The notes under the pieces: generated by a model
Database searches by the model: none
The model's input: only the letters and a program-made list of their open reading frames with translations
Told to the model about the DNA's origin: nothing
Made by a program: the position numbers and the translations under genes
From: Ipomoea triloba
Taxonomy: Eukaryota; Streptophyta; Magnoliopsida; Solanales; Convolvulaceae
Direction of reading: 5' to 3'
Length of the DNA: 64,000 nt
Assembly (NCBI RefSeq): GCF_003576645.1
Contig: NC_044917.1
Location: 21,278,405-21,342,404, forward strand
Shown here: one piece after another, positions 10,211 through 21,769 of the stretch
How the letters are laid out: each line of letters opens with the position of its first letter
Position numbering within the stretch: the stretch's first letter is position 1

Positions 10211-11299
10211 GTCTGACCCGAAGAATATAGAGATTTCATGAGGAGATTGGATATACTTTTCATAATTTACAAATGGAAGTCAATAAGTATGCCTAATTAT
10301 ATGGTTGCTGCACCAGAGGAGGCAAAACTTGGATTATATGGCATTTTTAAAAAATTTAATTTCACCTTTTAGTAAGGTCTAATCCTATTTTTTTGTTAAT
10401 TTTTTCCGACTGACTTGACTACAATACTTTTAATATCTTGCGCATTTAAAAAAAAAATCCAAAATAACCAAAAAACAAATGCTTTTTGACCAAAACTTTT
10501 TAAGTCTAGTTGTATCACTCTTTATAAATTATATATATATATCTATTCCTCTGGGATAAATTATATCTATTCCCCTTGGAGTATCTAATAAATAACTAAA
10601 TAATTTTAAAATTAAAATAACAAAAAAGTAGTATTACTATTTTTGGGGAGAAAAGCCAACCAACCAAAATTTAAAAATCTTGAAATAATTTCTAAAAACT
10701 AAATTAAATAATACCAAAATTAAAATTCCATTCGGATATTATTGGGTGAAGTGACCACCTTATAAGTCTAATTTAACGGTATTGTCGTATAACGACGGCA
10801 AAAACTAATGGTTGACTCGGAAGACCGAGTCAACTCGTCTTATTCCAAAAGACCGTCATTGTCTTGAAATTTTGCATAATCTGGAAACTGGACTGGGCCC
10901 ATTCTTTTGGGTCAATAGAACTGGACCCACATCATGTTAGCCCTTACGCTCTCATTTCCACCATATTTATTCAGAAATTTATTTTTATTATAAAAAATTA
11001 CTTCTTATTTTACCCCCAAGTCCCCATTCCTCAACGACTCTCGACGTATAAATTCATTTCAGTTATAAAAAAAAGTCCTTGAAGTCGCCCTCCCAGGCGG
11101 TCCACTTCAAAATTCCTAATATTTATGCGTATACTTTAGAACAATGCTAGTTAAAATCATGAATTTATACATTAAAAGAAAACAAACAAAAAAAAGTGAG
11201 TGCGACATCTAAGAAATAATGACAATATTTAAATGACTTGCATAGAACATTCTTTCACTGTATGCAATTATACCCACAGAAGAAGAGTGAAAGTTATTT
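10211..11299. other. Gene-free stretch
   Basis: AT-rich sequence without a recognisable protein, RNA gene or TE end. An open frame at 10864-11082 has no domain content. It contains the palindrome listed separately. Confidence 0.5.
10811..10834. promoter_or_regulatory. Perfect palindrome of two W-box cores
   Basis: GTTGACTCGG, loop AAGA, then CCGAGTCAAC. Each arm contains TTGAC, the core bound by plant WRKY factors. No gene is visible next to it, so a regulatory role is conjecture. Confidence 0.3.
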
Positions 11300-11756
11300 G
11301 ATACTGTTTCACGTATTCTTATTGTAAGACAGATTGAGTCATGATGAAAATGTAAAACTTATGCTAGAAAATGAAATATTAATTCGAAATAGATTGTTTG
11401 TTACTTAAGGAATAAGTGTAATATTCAAAAATGTAATACTTTTAAGGAAAATGTAATATTTTAAAATCAAAATTAATATTTAGGGTTGAGTAGTTAATTA
11501 ATAGAAAAATGTAATACAAATCATGGATAAGTTGTTTAATTGTTACTTATGAGAGAAAATATAATACTTATGATGTAAACTGTAATACTTTTAATAAAAA
11601 TGTACTCTGTAATACTTTTAAATTAAAAGTATAATATTAAAAGTTGAAGAGTTACTTATAATGAAAATTGTAATACTTATTTGGAAAAATGTAATACTTA
11701 TAAAAAACTAGATTTGTCTTACATATGGATCGGAGATCTGTGAGATGGTCTCACAG
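11300..11756. mobile_element. MITE, TAATAC family, copy 2
   Basis: The right end GTGAGATGGTCTCACAG and many AATGTAATACTT units match the family at 9748-10210. The left end (near 11308-11345, TGTTTCACGTATTCTTATTG) is degenerate. Confidence 0.7.
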
Positions 11757-13254
11757 AAAAATTTGCCACAAAAGAAATATGTTAAACCATAATTTCAAAT
11801 TTTCTCTACATTATGAGTATAATAATAGGGAATTAAATGCTACAATATCAATATTAATTACCATATACAACAAAATATATCTTTTTTTTTTTTTTTTTGT
11901 TTTGTTGTTGTTGTACTAGTGTCAATTAATACCGTAGAAAAAATTGAGCATATAATGTATTAAAATTAATTAATAAATATATACAAAATAATTAAATATT
12001 ACCAAAACTCTAATAAAAATTTTATAAATAATCTTTTCGCAGAGTGGGGGGTTTTAAAGTACACAGTTCTCATCAAGGAAATGGATGTGCATATCACCTA
12101 ACAGAATATGAGAGAAAAAAAAGTGAGTGAGAAAGAATTATACAGGAGAGTTCATCGGAGAGTGTCAATAATTTATTTTTTTTAGATGCTTCTAGAGTTT
12201 GAGATCCAAAAAGATGTGTTAGTTTTTTTTTTTTTAATTTTAATTTTTTAAAAAAAAAGTTTAATAAGATATTTCATCGACTAGTCAACTAGGACACACA
12301 AACATTAATTATCATATATAGGATCTCAAGGCTCGAAGAGATCTTATTTTCAGTTGTAATGTAATGCTCTTAATTAGAATCAATCAGCTTCCCAAAATTT
12401 ACACATTTTGCCAACTCAAAACTACTGTTTTGTCAACATAATTTTCAATAATGTTAGAAAGTCAAGGAAGGAAGAAAAGTGAATTAAGAATCAAACCTAA
12501 AATAGGAGTATCTTTTGGGTGTTGCTATTTGTACCACCTTTTAGTGAAAAATGGGTGTAAATAATTTTGATATTGTAAAAATGTTGAAAATTTCAACAAT
12601 TACATTAGTGATGTAAATAACAATAATGGTGTAAATAGTCATATTTACACCAATCTTATCAAAAGTAATTTACGAGATTTCATTAATAATTTTTTAATCA
12701 AAAATTTAAAAATTAAAAAAAAAAAAAAAAAAAACTCCTCGTGGGCGAGGGGCTACCTTCTCACCGAAGAAGGCAACTGGGTTGCATAAGTGCGTCAAAA
12801 CAAAGTATTTGTATTTGAAATTGAATGTTGGATAAGTGCGTATTTATCACTTATCAGGTCAGTATAATACTGGCCTGGCTAGGTGTACATGTACAATTTT
12901 TGTACACGTTAACATGCATGATTTGTTTGACTAATTGTTAGGGAGACAATGGAAATAAAAAGTAATGGAAATATGGAATCATGGTAATATGTATAAAATT
13001 TGTATGTAACAGACTTTTTATTGCCTATTGCTATTGACAGGATAATTAGACAAAGTGCTAGATTTGATCCGAAGTACATTTGGACTGACCCGCAATAGTC
13101 AAAGCAATAAACATGGTCAGTTGATAACGGTCAAGAGTTAAGTACGAAGAGGTGGAGCAATTCTTATAATCCAATACCGCCTCATCAAAGAGCAGTTACG
13201 AAAGATGGTGCATAGCAATTACTGAGGAGTCCTGACACTTATGAAAGGAGTCGT
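11757..13254. other. Gene-free stretch
   Basis: No gene seen. Homopolymer T and A runs lie at 11881-11898 and near 12715. Three short hairpins follow one another at about 12826-12912. An unassigned GC-richer piece lies at 12735-12790. Confidence 0.5.
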
Positions 13255-13400
13255 TGCACTTATCAATATGTGAGATTGTGTGATCAAATCTTGTGCATCA
13301 ATGAAATAATTTTAATTCTCTAAATTGATTAGGATTCCAAGTTGAAGTGTGTGCGAACGATGATTAAATGTGTGTGAACGGAGTGTGTGTCAATCAATCT
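13255..13400. repeat. Left half of an older repeat split by the Tat element
   Basis: Phrases ATTCCAAGTTGAAGTGTGTG, AAATGTGTGTGAACGGAGTG and GTCAATCAATCT recur at 22746-23040. The same repeat continues right of the Tat element with AATCTAGACCATTAAAATTT (21709 on), showing that the Tat element landed inside it. Confidence 0.7.
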
Positions 13401-13843
13401 TGATAGGAAATATCCTCCTGGTGGTGTAGGGTCGGATGATCGGCAGTAGGAATTCGCCCCTGGGCCTTGCCTTTTGAGTCCGGGGCAGGGTCGGCGTTCT
13501 CTTTCCTCTTATTGTCTGATCTCCCGATCGCATCACTGGCGGTCAGGGGTCAAATCCAAGTCACCACGCGTACGATTGCATTGCCGTCCAAGGGTAGGTT
13601 CGTCGCATGGACAACACGCGTCCGTCATGCCGGTGGGACGGAACTTTTTCCCTTCTACGCCTATAAAAGCTGCATTAATGGAAGAGAGAGAGGACTTTTA
13701 GAGACCGGGAGACTTGATTAGCCTTGTCATTTCGGAGCCTTGTCAGCTCATTGCCGACCACCCGAGTTAGACCTGATCGGCTCGAGCTCACTTTTGTATT
13801 CCACTTTGGGTTCACACCCTAGCAATAATACTCCACTTATTAT
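13401..13843 (+). repeat. 5' LTR of the Tat element, damaged
   Basis: It matches the 3' LTR from TGATAGGAAATATCCTCC to CCACTTATTAT. It lacks 70 bp present in the 3' LTR (21184-21253). Its right end diverges after 13843, so the LTR end and primer site are not recognisable. A TATA motif TATAAAAG lies at 13662-13669. Confidence 0.88.
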
Positions 13844-14499
13844 ATTTGGTGTAATCCGTGGGGATCGAGCAGTGAGAGCCAATCGCAACGTCTGCTGATC
13901 CGTGCATGTATCCGTACATGTATTACTTTAACGAGCAGGAGGCGGAGAGTCAGGATCTACAATCTCGTTTAAGCTCCTGACTGGAGCCTCACAATATGGC
14001 CGAGGGCCTGCCCCTAGAGCCGGTGAACGTCATTCAACAAGACAACCCCTTCCAGATGCCGCCCGAGCAGGTTTCTTATCAGTACCTGATGCCCCGTGGA
14101 CCTAGGGATGTCGTGGTAGCCTAACTCGCCGAGGTTTTACGCTCAGCCCTACCCGTTTCCCCCAGTGCATCCCATGTACCCACTGGTTCAAGTCCTAGTG
14201 CAGGCTCCCCCTGAGTCGAGTACAGTAGAAGTCGCTACGCCGGGCTGCTCTAAGGCTCCGTCGTATGCGTTCGGAAAGGAGGTCGGGAGGCATGCAAACG
14301 TCGGGATAAGAACCAGCTCGTCGACCAGCGTTATCCCGTCTGAGCGTGTCGGAGTGGCCTCGAGTACCCTTGGCCGCCGATCCACCTCGGACCCGTGCAT
14401 TCCATCGAATCGATCCACCTCGGACCCGTGCATTCCATCGGGCCTGGTTGCGAGATCTGCTAGTCTGCTCGATTGATTCGGACCGACCGGGTAAAAGGT
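13844..14499 (+). pseudogene. Leader and gag remnant of the Tat element
   Basis: The ATG at 13995 opens MAEGLPLEPVNVIQQDNP but stops by about 14124. The rest is a short Pro/Ser-rich, frame-broken stretch. A 31-bp unit holding GATCCACCTCGGACCCGTG is duplicated at about 14379-14441. Most of gag is absent: the sequence goes almost straight to the protease-proximal region, implying a large deletion. Confidence 0.5.
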
Positions 14500-14987
14500 T
14501 AAAGGAAGAATCCATCACGTTCACCGACCATGACTTGCCCCACGGAGATGATCGATCGACGGAAGCCCTAGTTGTCACCATCGACATGTGCGGAGCTGAG
14601 GTCTGAAGGGTGATAGTCGACACAGGGAACAGTGTCAATGTTCTGTACTTGGAAGCCTTTCGCAAGTTAAAGGTGGAGGATGCTGTCTTGAGGCCTGTCC
14701 GAACACCGCTGTCGGGCTTTACTGGCGACATGATTCATCCGGAAGGTGTCATAACACTCCCTGTTGAGGTCGGAACTTACCCGAAAGTCCTGAGGCTGGA
14801 AATGGAATTCATAGTGGTAAACCTAGCGTGCGTGCACAACGTAATCCGGGGCCGACCTGGGATCACTCAAATGGGAGCCATTATCTCCATGCCGCATCTA
14901 TGTATGAAATTCCCAACTCCAGAAGGCATGGGGGTCGTCCGAGGAGATCCCCGGTCCGCCAAGTTGTGTTACGTTCGAGCAGTTTAA
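14500..14987 (+). pseudogene. Aspartic protease of the Tat element
   Basis: The lead-in SITFTDHDLPHGD and ALVVTIDMCGAEV (about 14510-14606) comes before a stop at 14607. The active-site strand then reads IVDTGNSVNVLYLEAFRKL (about 14613-14670), with the D-T-G triplet intact. FTGDMIHPEGVITLPVE and CVHNVIRGRPGI are typical of Tat-lineage proteases. The frame ends at 14987. The protease would cut the polyprotein; the upstream stop removes the link to gag. Confidence 0.85.
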
Positions 14988-15092
14988 AAGCAAACAACGA
15001 GCACGTCTCGAGTTAACACCATAGCTCGGAGAAAGGACGAGGAAAAGAAAGAGCATCCAGATCCCTCAGAAGCCATTGAGGAGGTCTCATTA

Positions 15093-16530
15093 GTGGAAGC
15101 CCGCCCGGACAGATGTGTCAAGATTAGAACGACACTTGGTCCCGACCTCAGGAGCTCGATCTTGGCAGTATTACGTGAATATGTAGATATTTTTGCGTGG
15201 GGGCTGGAAGATATGCCTGGGATCGATCGGGTCGTGATCTGCCATCACCTATCTACTAACCCGACCTCGAAACCTATAAAGTAGAAGCAGAGGCATTTAT
15301 CTTCCGATAGACGGGAGTTCGTTAAGGAGGAGGTCAAGGCCCTATTTTCAGCCGGTCATATTCGGGAGGTCGTGTACCCAGAGTGGGTCGCAAATGTGGT
15401 TATAGTGCCCAAGCTGCCGGCTTGGCGCATGTGCATTGACTACACTGACCTGAATCGTGCCTGCCCCCTGGACCCCTACCCCCTTCCGAGCATACACCAG
15501 ATGGTCGACGAAACGGCGGGGGCAAATCTGATGAGTTTTATGGATGCGTTCAAAGGATATCATCAAATAATGATGTCCGAGTAGGATGAGGAGAAGACCA
15601 CGTTCGTCACCCCCGATGGGCTATACTGCTATTGGGTGATGCCGTTTGGCTTGAAGAACGCCAGAGCCACTTATCAAAGGATGATCAACGCAGTGTTCGG
15701 CGAGCTGCTGGGGAAGTTGATGGAAGCCTACATCGACAACATGTTGGTCAAAAGTTCCAGTCGGGCCGACTACGCTAGTCATCTCCGAGCGTGTTTCGAA
15801 ATCATGAGAAGTCACCGTCTGAGGTTGAACCCGAAGAAGTGCATGTTCGCCGTCTAAACCGGGAAGTTCCTTGCGTACTTGATGACAAAAGAGGGATAGA
15901 GCCGAACCCTACCAAGATAAACGCTATCCTCGACATGTAGCCACCGACTAGCATAAGGAAAGTACAGTAGCTCACAGGCTGACTGCCGACGCTAAGCCGA
16001 TTCCTCTCAAAATTGGCGGACCGAGTTCACCCCTTCTTCAAGATTCTTAAAAAATCGACCGGCTTCGTATGGGATGAGGAGAGCCGAATGGCTTTTGAAG
16101 ATTTAAAAGATTATCTAGCATCCTCGATCATCCTATCTAAACCCGAGCCATGGGAAGACCTCGATGTGTACCTAGCGGTGTCAGATCGGGCCGTCAGTGC
16201 AGTACTCTGCCGAGTTGATGGCTAAGGGGTGTAGAGGCCCGTCTATTACGTCAGCCATGCGTTACAAGGTCCGGAGTTCCGATACACTCGGCTTGAGAAG
16301 GTAGTGTTTGCCCTGATCACAGCGGCAAAGAGGCTAACTCCCTATTTTCAGGGTCGGAACGTCCGTGTGCTAACAGATCAGCCGATATGCGCTATCTTAC
16401 GGACCTGACATCCTTAGGACGATTGTTCAAATGGGCGATGCTGTTAACACAATATGCCATAGAGTATAAGCCCCGATCGGCGATAAAGGCACAGGCCTTA
16501 GCTGATTTTGTGGTCGAATGCACTACACAA
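15093..16530 (+). pseudogene. Reverse transcriptase and RNase H of the Tat element
   Basis: Seen in order: VDIFAWGLEDMPGID (about 15183), a stop near 15282, WRMCIDYTDLNRACP (about 15424), FMDAFKGYHQI (about 15538), a stop near 15582, MPFGLKNARATYQRM (15639), and the catalytic box as YIDNMLVKS at about 15730. The second catalytic aspartate of the usual Y-x-D-D is an asparagine, which would kill polymerase activity. Stops also lie near 15856 and 16223. RNase H follows with VLTDQ- and RLFKWAMLLTQY-like parts to about 16530. Confidence 0.9.
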
Positions 16531-16539
16531 GAGGTGGGG

Positions 16540-16670
16540 ACCGACCAAGATGTGAATCAGTCTAGTGAATGGTGGGAGGTCAGCACCGATGAATCAAGCG
16601 GAAAGAAGGGATCAGGGGCGGGAATTGTTATCACAACCCTCGAAGGGTTCAAGATATATTATGCTGTCCA
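16540..16670 (+). pseudogene. Second (archaeal-type) RNase H, truncated
   Basis: After a variable linker comes WWEVSTDESSGKKGSGAGIV with a following EGFKIYYAVQ. This matches the start of the extra RNase H that follows the first in Tat-lineage elements. The first acidic residue is present (STDES), but the fold is cut off at about 16670 where copia-type LTR sequence begins. Confidence 0.75.
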
Positions 16671-18276
16671 AGGGTGGGGGGTGAATAGACTTGTATATTA
16701 TTTTACAAATATTTTTCGACCTCTCGTGAGTTGTAGGCTTAGGAAGTTTAAGTCTAACCAGTCATAAGCTGAAGATAAAGGTTTATGCGCAGCGGAAATG
16801 TTATCCCATTTTAGTTAGCACGAGGTTTGATCTTTTCGAGAGGTTAGGTTATAGATGCAGTGCAGTTCGAGAGGTTAGTTATGCAGCGAGGAAAAAATAA
16901 AAGCGTAAAGTAAGTGCGAGAGAGATTTTTAAGTGGTTCGGCCAACACTGCCTATGTCCACTCTTCTTCTAGAAACTCCCTAGAAGGATTGCACTAAAAC
17001 TTCCCTTTTTAGTACCATGACGAGCACTTGAGCTTTGATCACAGAGCCAGCCTCAAGTCTCCCGAGCGCTTGAGCTTTGAACACCAAGCCAGCCTCAAGC
17101 CTCACACCTAGGTTTTTCTCCTGCTTCCTACTACTTCGCCTCTCCCGGGTTTTTCACAAGACAGCCTTTACGCTACTCCACCTCTTCTTACTTTCTCCAA
17201 AGTAAGGTGGTTGTTTGATCATGGTTGATCTTCAATCTCCAATCTGATCAACAACTTGTCGTTTGGATATCCCCTTGTAGCACAGCTTTGATCACCTTCT
17301 AGATATGTATGACTTTAAGCTTAGAACTCTCTCAAACACTAGAAGTGTTTTTCTCGCGCTTATGAATATCAAAGTGATATTCTTTGCTTAGACACTATTC
17401 TCTATTGCACTGTTTTACTGTATGTAGCAACCTCTTTCACGTTAAGCATTTTCAGACCTCTTCTCTTGTTCGAACTCTTTTACTTTTTTTCTTCAAGTGT
17501 CTTCTTATAGAGAGAAATGGAATAATTCCGTTGGAGGGAAAATTATTCCGTTTGAATTCTTGATCCCATGCTTATCATGGGTCTTGCATACTTTCAGCAT
17601 GTTTCATAGAGTGGTGGTCTTGTAACTTGAGCCTTTTGTCTTTAGTGGATATTCCTTATCCCACTTTCTTGAGTGCATAATCAGCTTTCCTTTTTGGCAC
17701 GGATAACTCCTTGTTATATTCCCACTATGCCTTGTTTTAGGGAATAAGACCATGCTTGGTTGGGTGCTCTTTTTATCCGTTGTTAGTGGACATCCTACGT
17801 GGATTCCATTTCAAGACCTTCTCACGTTGTGGCTGATATTTACATAATCTGATCACCACTTTCCTCAATATGCCTTAGTATATTTACTCCATGATATTCT
17901 TCTTCTCCAAACTTGATATACTTCATCAAGTCGATGTCTCGAACTCTTTATCATTCTGATTAGTTCGAGACGTAGTTGATGTCTCAAACCGAGACTATGT
18001 CTCGAGACTTAGTTGATGTCTTGGAGACCCTTATTCCTCCTTCGACGTCTCGAACTTTCTTCTGATTTGGACTGGACTTACAACACTTTGACTTCTAAAA
18101 TATTCGTTCAAGTTTACTTTGAGCTTAAATATTTTCCGGATTAATCTTATTTTCCCGGTTGTATTCGTGCTCTTAGTTTACTTGTCGAACTTACATCATT
18201 TGCCTATATATCGAGACTTAGGGGAATTCTAATACATTTGGTATCATCAAAACTTAATTACATGATGTTCCTAACA
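16671..18276 (-). mobile_element. Nested SIRE-like copia LTR (minus strand)
   Basis: Read on the minus strand it begins at 18276 with TGTTAGGAACATCATG and has TTTTGATGATACCAAATG soon after, as does the LTR at 41755-43155. It ends with CTATTCACCCCCC near 16671. Shared internal phrases include GTGGTTCG near 16935 and GGATTGCACTAA near 16987. The last ~45 bp seen in the other LTR are missing, so the end nearest RNase H is truncated. No internal copia domains, so it is a solo or remnant LTR. The Tat integrase and end of RNase H are gone at this joint. Confidence 0.75.
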
Positions 18277-18425
18277 TTAAGTTCGGCGGCCCAACACGTT
18301 TAGTAAATTTAATGTAAACCCATCAGAAGGGAAATAAATTCGATCTTAATATAAGTCCATATGCTCGGCACATAGGTAGGCCGAGCTCTGCAAGTTCAAC
18401 AAAAATAAGGCGATGACACGCCGAG

Positions 18426-20675
18426 TCAGCCTTGACTTCTTGTCCTCGGAGGGGCTCGGGATGGTTCTACATAAGGTTTCGGACCAGGGTCGGCCACTTT
18501 GTTGGGAAGCAAGTCAAGAACGGCGGGGAGGTCGTCTTCCTCAATGCCATCAGTCAGGGCCGCGCGCACCTTGGATTGCATAGCGCGATGCTCGGATGTG
18601 AATGCCCATTGGCCGTACACCCATACAAGTTCATCCCCGACCTCCGTGTGCACGAAGGCTTTGAGAAAAGGCTCGGCTAAGGCCCGGTCTCTGCAGATGA
18701 ATCGGGCCAAGCTGTTGACATCTTTCGTCCTGTTCTCAGCCTCCTCGGCAGACCGTTTGGCGGATGCGACCTCACGCTCCAAGCCGATAACCTTGTTCTC
18801 GGCAGCTGCCAGTTTCGCCTCCAAATCCTTGATTCGGTCATCCTTGGCTGCGACTTGCTTCTGCAAGGGCTCGACCTCTTTCTACATGATATTCTCGAAC
18901 GCCTTTACCCAGCAGAAAGGGTCGGTCGTCGTGTATGAAAGCTGCACGATCGCTATGTTGATGGTGGAAAAGCGACGGAAGAGAGGAGGTCATTTGGCGA
19001 ACTGAGGAAAGGGGGGCTTACCCAGAGGATGTCCTCGGCAATTTGCTCGCCAAGCCGGTTAGTTGGCCAATTCATGATCACATCCAGGCTTGGCACCCGA
19101 TCGTGGATTCGATCCAGTAGGGCGCCCGCACAGTCGTCCCGATCTCGGAGCGCATCTAGCAGCTCAGAGGGGCGTGAGGAAGAACGTTTGGAACGCTTCA
19201 GGGGTATCACTTCCTTGACCTCAAGGTCGGTGGTTTTCTCCTTCCCCCGCTTGATGGCGGCTCAGGTGATCTGGAGGTCGGTAGACGATGTTGGCGCGAC
19301 AGCAGCTTTAGTCAACGCAGCTGTTACGGCTGTCTGCTCGACAGGCTCGGATGCGGCTTTGACCTCGGTGGCCTTCTTAGACCCAGGGAAATTTTCATCC
19401 AGGACGATCGAGGGTGCCGAAGGGGCAGTGACGAAGCTTTTGTCGAGCACCATACCTGAAAAGGGGAAATTATAAGTACAGTGAAATAAAACTAAAGGGT
19501 CTTGTCCAGAAGGACGATCTTGGTGCCTTGTAAAAAATCGAAAGAAAATGCGGTTTTGACGACCTTCACTACGACTTGGGGCAGCAGCCGAGGTTGGTGT
19601 CGCTTTTGGCTCGTATTTCTCAGACCGGATATAATCTAGGGCCTCCAGCCGCGCATTTTTGTAGTCTTCGGGAGTCCGAAAGATGAAGTAGTTGTAGACC
19701 TTAGATGAAATCTTAGCGGCCGCGTCTGTCAGAGCGCGCGTCCGGGCTGGGAACGTGTGTTTGGTGTAGCGTGTCGACCAAACCCAGGGAATGGGTAGGT
19801 TCCATTTGTACTCCACCGAGAGAATTAGGTTCTTCCACCCTTTGTTACTATCGGGATCTTGGGGATGGTGCAATGATGCCCACAGGATTGGACCATCAGA
19901 TAGCCCCCGCCATACTTTTCGGCGAGAGGTCGGATAGTATAAAGGAAGTTGAAAAGCTCTATGGTGCACGCTATGTTGTGCCGGGAACAGATTTGGGAAA
20001 TGCAGGCTATGGTGCGATGAGCGTTGGGGATGATCTGACCCGGCAAGACCCGGTAATGGCTCATGAATCCGAGCAGAAAGGGTGAAAAGGGGAAGGTCAA
20101 AGGGGCCTTAAGGAATCGAGGTGAATCCCGATCCAGTTGTCTATGTGCCAGTCTATGATATTTCCCAAGGACTGGCGAACCTTGAATGGAAACCGACCCC
20201 TAAAAAGCTCGATAGCCTCTTCGATCTTGGCATGCGTCAGCAGGCACCCTTGCTGCTTGATGTTTTTGCTATTCAGAAATAGGGTGGTGTTGTCCGATAG
20301 TGTCGACGACACTATTGAGGGGCCGACATCGGTCGTGAAAGGGGCTGAGGAGTTGGCCTCCTCGTCGCCCGATGTGGGAGGGCGAGTAAGTTTGGAAGCA
20401 AGGTCGGCAATAGCTGACGCGTCTAGGTCGAGGAACTCCGCCGCGAGGATTACTTGGGGTGACTTGCCCCGATCGAATATGCTAACCTCTTCTGCGGATG
20501 GCCCAGATATCTGTCGCCGCGTTTCCTCTCCCTTAGAAGCCTCAGATACATGTTTGACCTCTTCGATTTGGTGGAAGACGAAGCTCTCGAACGACCGCCC
20601 CGATAAGTCGGCCTCGGTTTCAGCGCCAGCGTCGTAGTTTCGACCTGATACGTTTTCGCTATCTAAGCCTAACAT
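18426..20675 (-). pseudogene. Antisense ORF of the Tat element, gypsy-type transposon domain
   Basis: It runs opposite to the pol genes, between the lost integrase and the 3' LTR, as in Tat-lineage relatives. It starts with the ATG at 20675 (MLGLDSENVSGRNYD). A region with IDWHIDNWIGIHLDSLRP, then PFLLGFMSHYRVLPGQIIP and NAHRTIACISQICSRHN (about 20200-19950), resembles the Transposase_28 'gypsy type transposon' family. After frame changes near 20100 and 19970 come an Ala/Ser-rich middle and a C-terminal coiled coil (KDLEAKLAAAENKVIGLERE, about 18830-18760). Some breaks may be introns (acceptor-like TTTTCAG at about 19456). Function unknown. A related copy lies at 32391-34172. Confidence 0.75.
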
Positions 20676-20912
20676 TTTTCTATCTTAGGAAGGTAGGGAG
20701 GTCGGTTTAGAGACTCGACCCAAGCTGGGGCCCGAGGTAAGGTGGTGGGGGAGTTACAAAAAAGGAGAGCAAAGCGAGTAGAAAGCTTACCGGAAGCGTG
20801 TTTTGCGTTTGAGAAGACGAAGTTGAAAGTGCTCTTTGCAGATCTCCAGGGTCGGAAGTCTCCGATCTGATCAGACTGTAGAGTGTGAGCGCTTTGAGAA
20901 AACCCGCCTCCC

Positions 20913-20920
20913 TATTTATA
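20913..20920 (-). promoter_or_regulatory. TATA box for the antisense ORF
   Basis: On the minus strand CCCCTATAAATAGGGAGG lies about 240 bp before the antisense ATG. A matching CCCTATAAATAGGGCC lies about 240 bp before the antisense start of the second Tat copy (32142-32149). The conserved placement suggests the antisense frame has its own promoter. Confidence 0.6.
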
Positions 20921-21165
20921 GGGGCAGGCGTGGGGAAGCGAACCGTCACCCGAAGTAGAGGCATGGATTTCGAGGGCGCTGCATCAGGTGACACCCGTCC
21001 ATTCGAGTGGAACCGCACCGGTCTTTCGTGTACCCGCGAAACACTTAAGTTAAATCTCCGATGCGTCTGACCACGAAAGCTCGGGCCCGGGAGGAGATTA
21101 ACGGTACTGTTTCAGCTCGAAATCTTCGCCCGAACATCTCAGACTTCGAGCTGAAGAGGGTTACT

Positions 21166-21708
21166 TGATAGGAAATATCCTCCCCGTATACGGACGATTG
21201 CGGTTGATCTATATCAGCCTTTTCGGAGCACGGGTAGTCCTTAGGATCCGACCTGGTGGTGTAGGGTCGGATGATCGGCAGTAGGAATCTGCCCTTGGGC
21301 GTTGCCTTTTGAGTCCGGGGCAGGGTCGACGTTCTCTTTCCTCTTATTGTCCGATCTCCTGATTGCATCACTAGCGGTCAGGGGTCAAATCCAGGTCACC
21401 ACATGTACGATTGCATTGCCGTTCAAGGGTAGGTCTGTTGCATGGAAAACACGCGTCCATCATGCTGGAGGGACACAACTTTTTCCCTTCTACACTTATA
21501 AAAGCCGCATTAATGGAAGAGAGGGGGGACTTTTGGAGACCAGGAGACTTGATCAATCTTGTCATTTCGGAGCCTTGTCAGCCGACTACCGACCGCCCGA
21601 GTTAGACCTGATCGGCCCGAGCTCACTTTTGTATTCCACTTTGGGTTCACACCCTAGCAATAATACTCCACTTATTATTTACGCTTGCCTCCGTATTTTA
21701 CTGTATCA
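21166..21708 (+). repeat. 3' LTR of the Tat element
   Basis: 543 bp from TGATAGG to TGTATCA, preceded by the purine-rich GAAGAGGG. It holds the TATA motif TATAAAAG (about 21498-21505). It is followed by AATCT, the copy of the five bases left of the 5' LTR. Confidence 0.92.
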
Positions 21709-21769
21709 AATCTAGACCATTAAAATTTATTATAGGGATGCCCAAGATTTGATCTCACAATATTTTAAT

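Larger units (their letters stand above)
13401..21708 (+). mobile_element. Tat-lineage Ty3/gypsy element with antisense ORF
   Basis: LTRs begin TGATA and the intact one ends TATCA. A perfect 5-bp duplication AATCT flanks the element (13396-13400, 21709-21713). Inside are protease, RT, RNase H and a second RNase-H-like piece; dual RNase H marks the Tat lineage (Retand/Ogre relatives). A long antisense ORF lies before the 3' LTR, also a Tat trait. Gag is mostly gone, integrase is absent, and a copia-type LTR sits in its place. The body is clearly richer in G+C than its surroundings. It cannot move by its own products. Confidence 0.92.

Noticed and set aside
12715..12790. GC-rich hairpin (CTCGTGGGCGAG) beside an A-run, resembling a bacterial terminator
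   Set aside because: The window is plant nuclear DNA and there is no gene next to it; an A-run with a hairpin is not meaningful here.
13467..14731. Several overlapping frames on both strands in the Tat LTR and gag region
   Set aside because: GC-richer sequence gives chance open frames; only the protease-leading frame matches a family.
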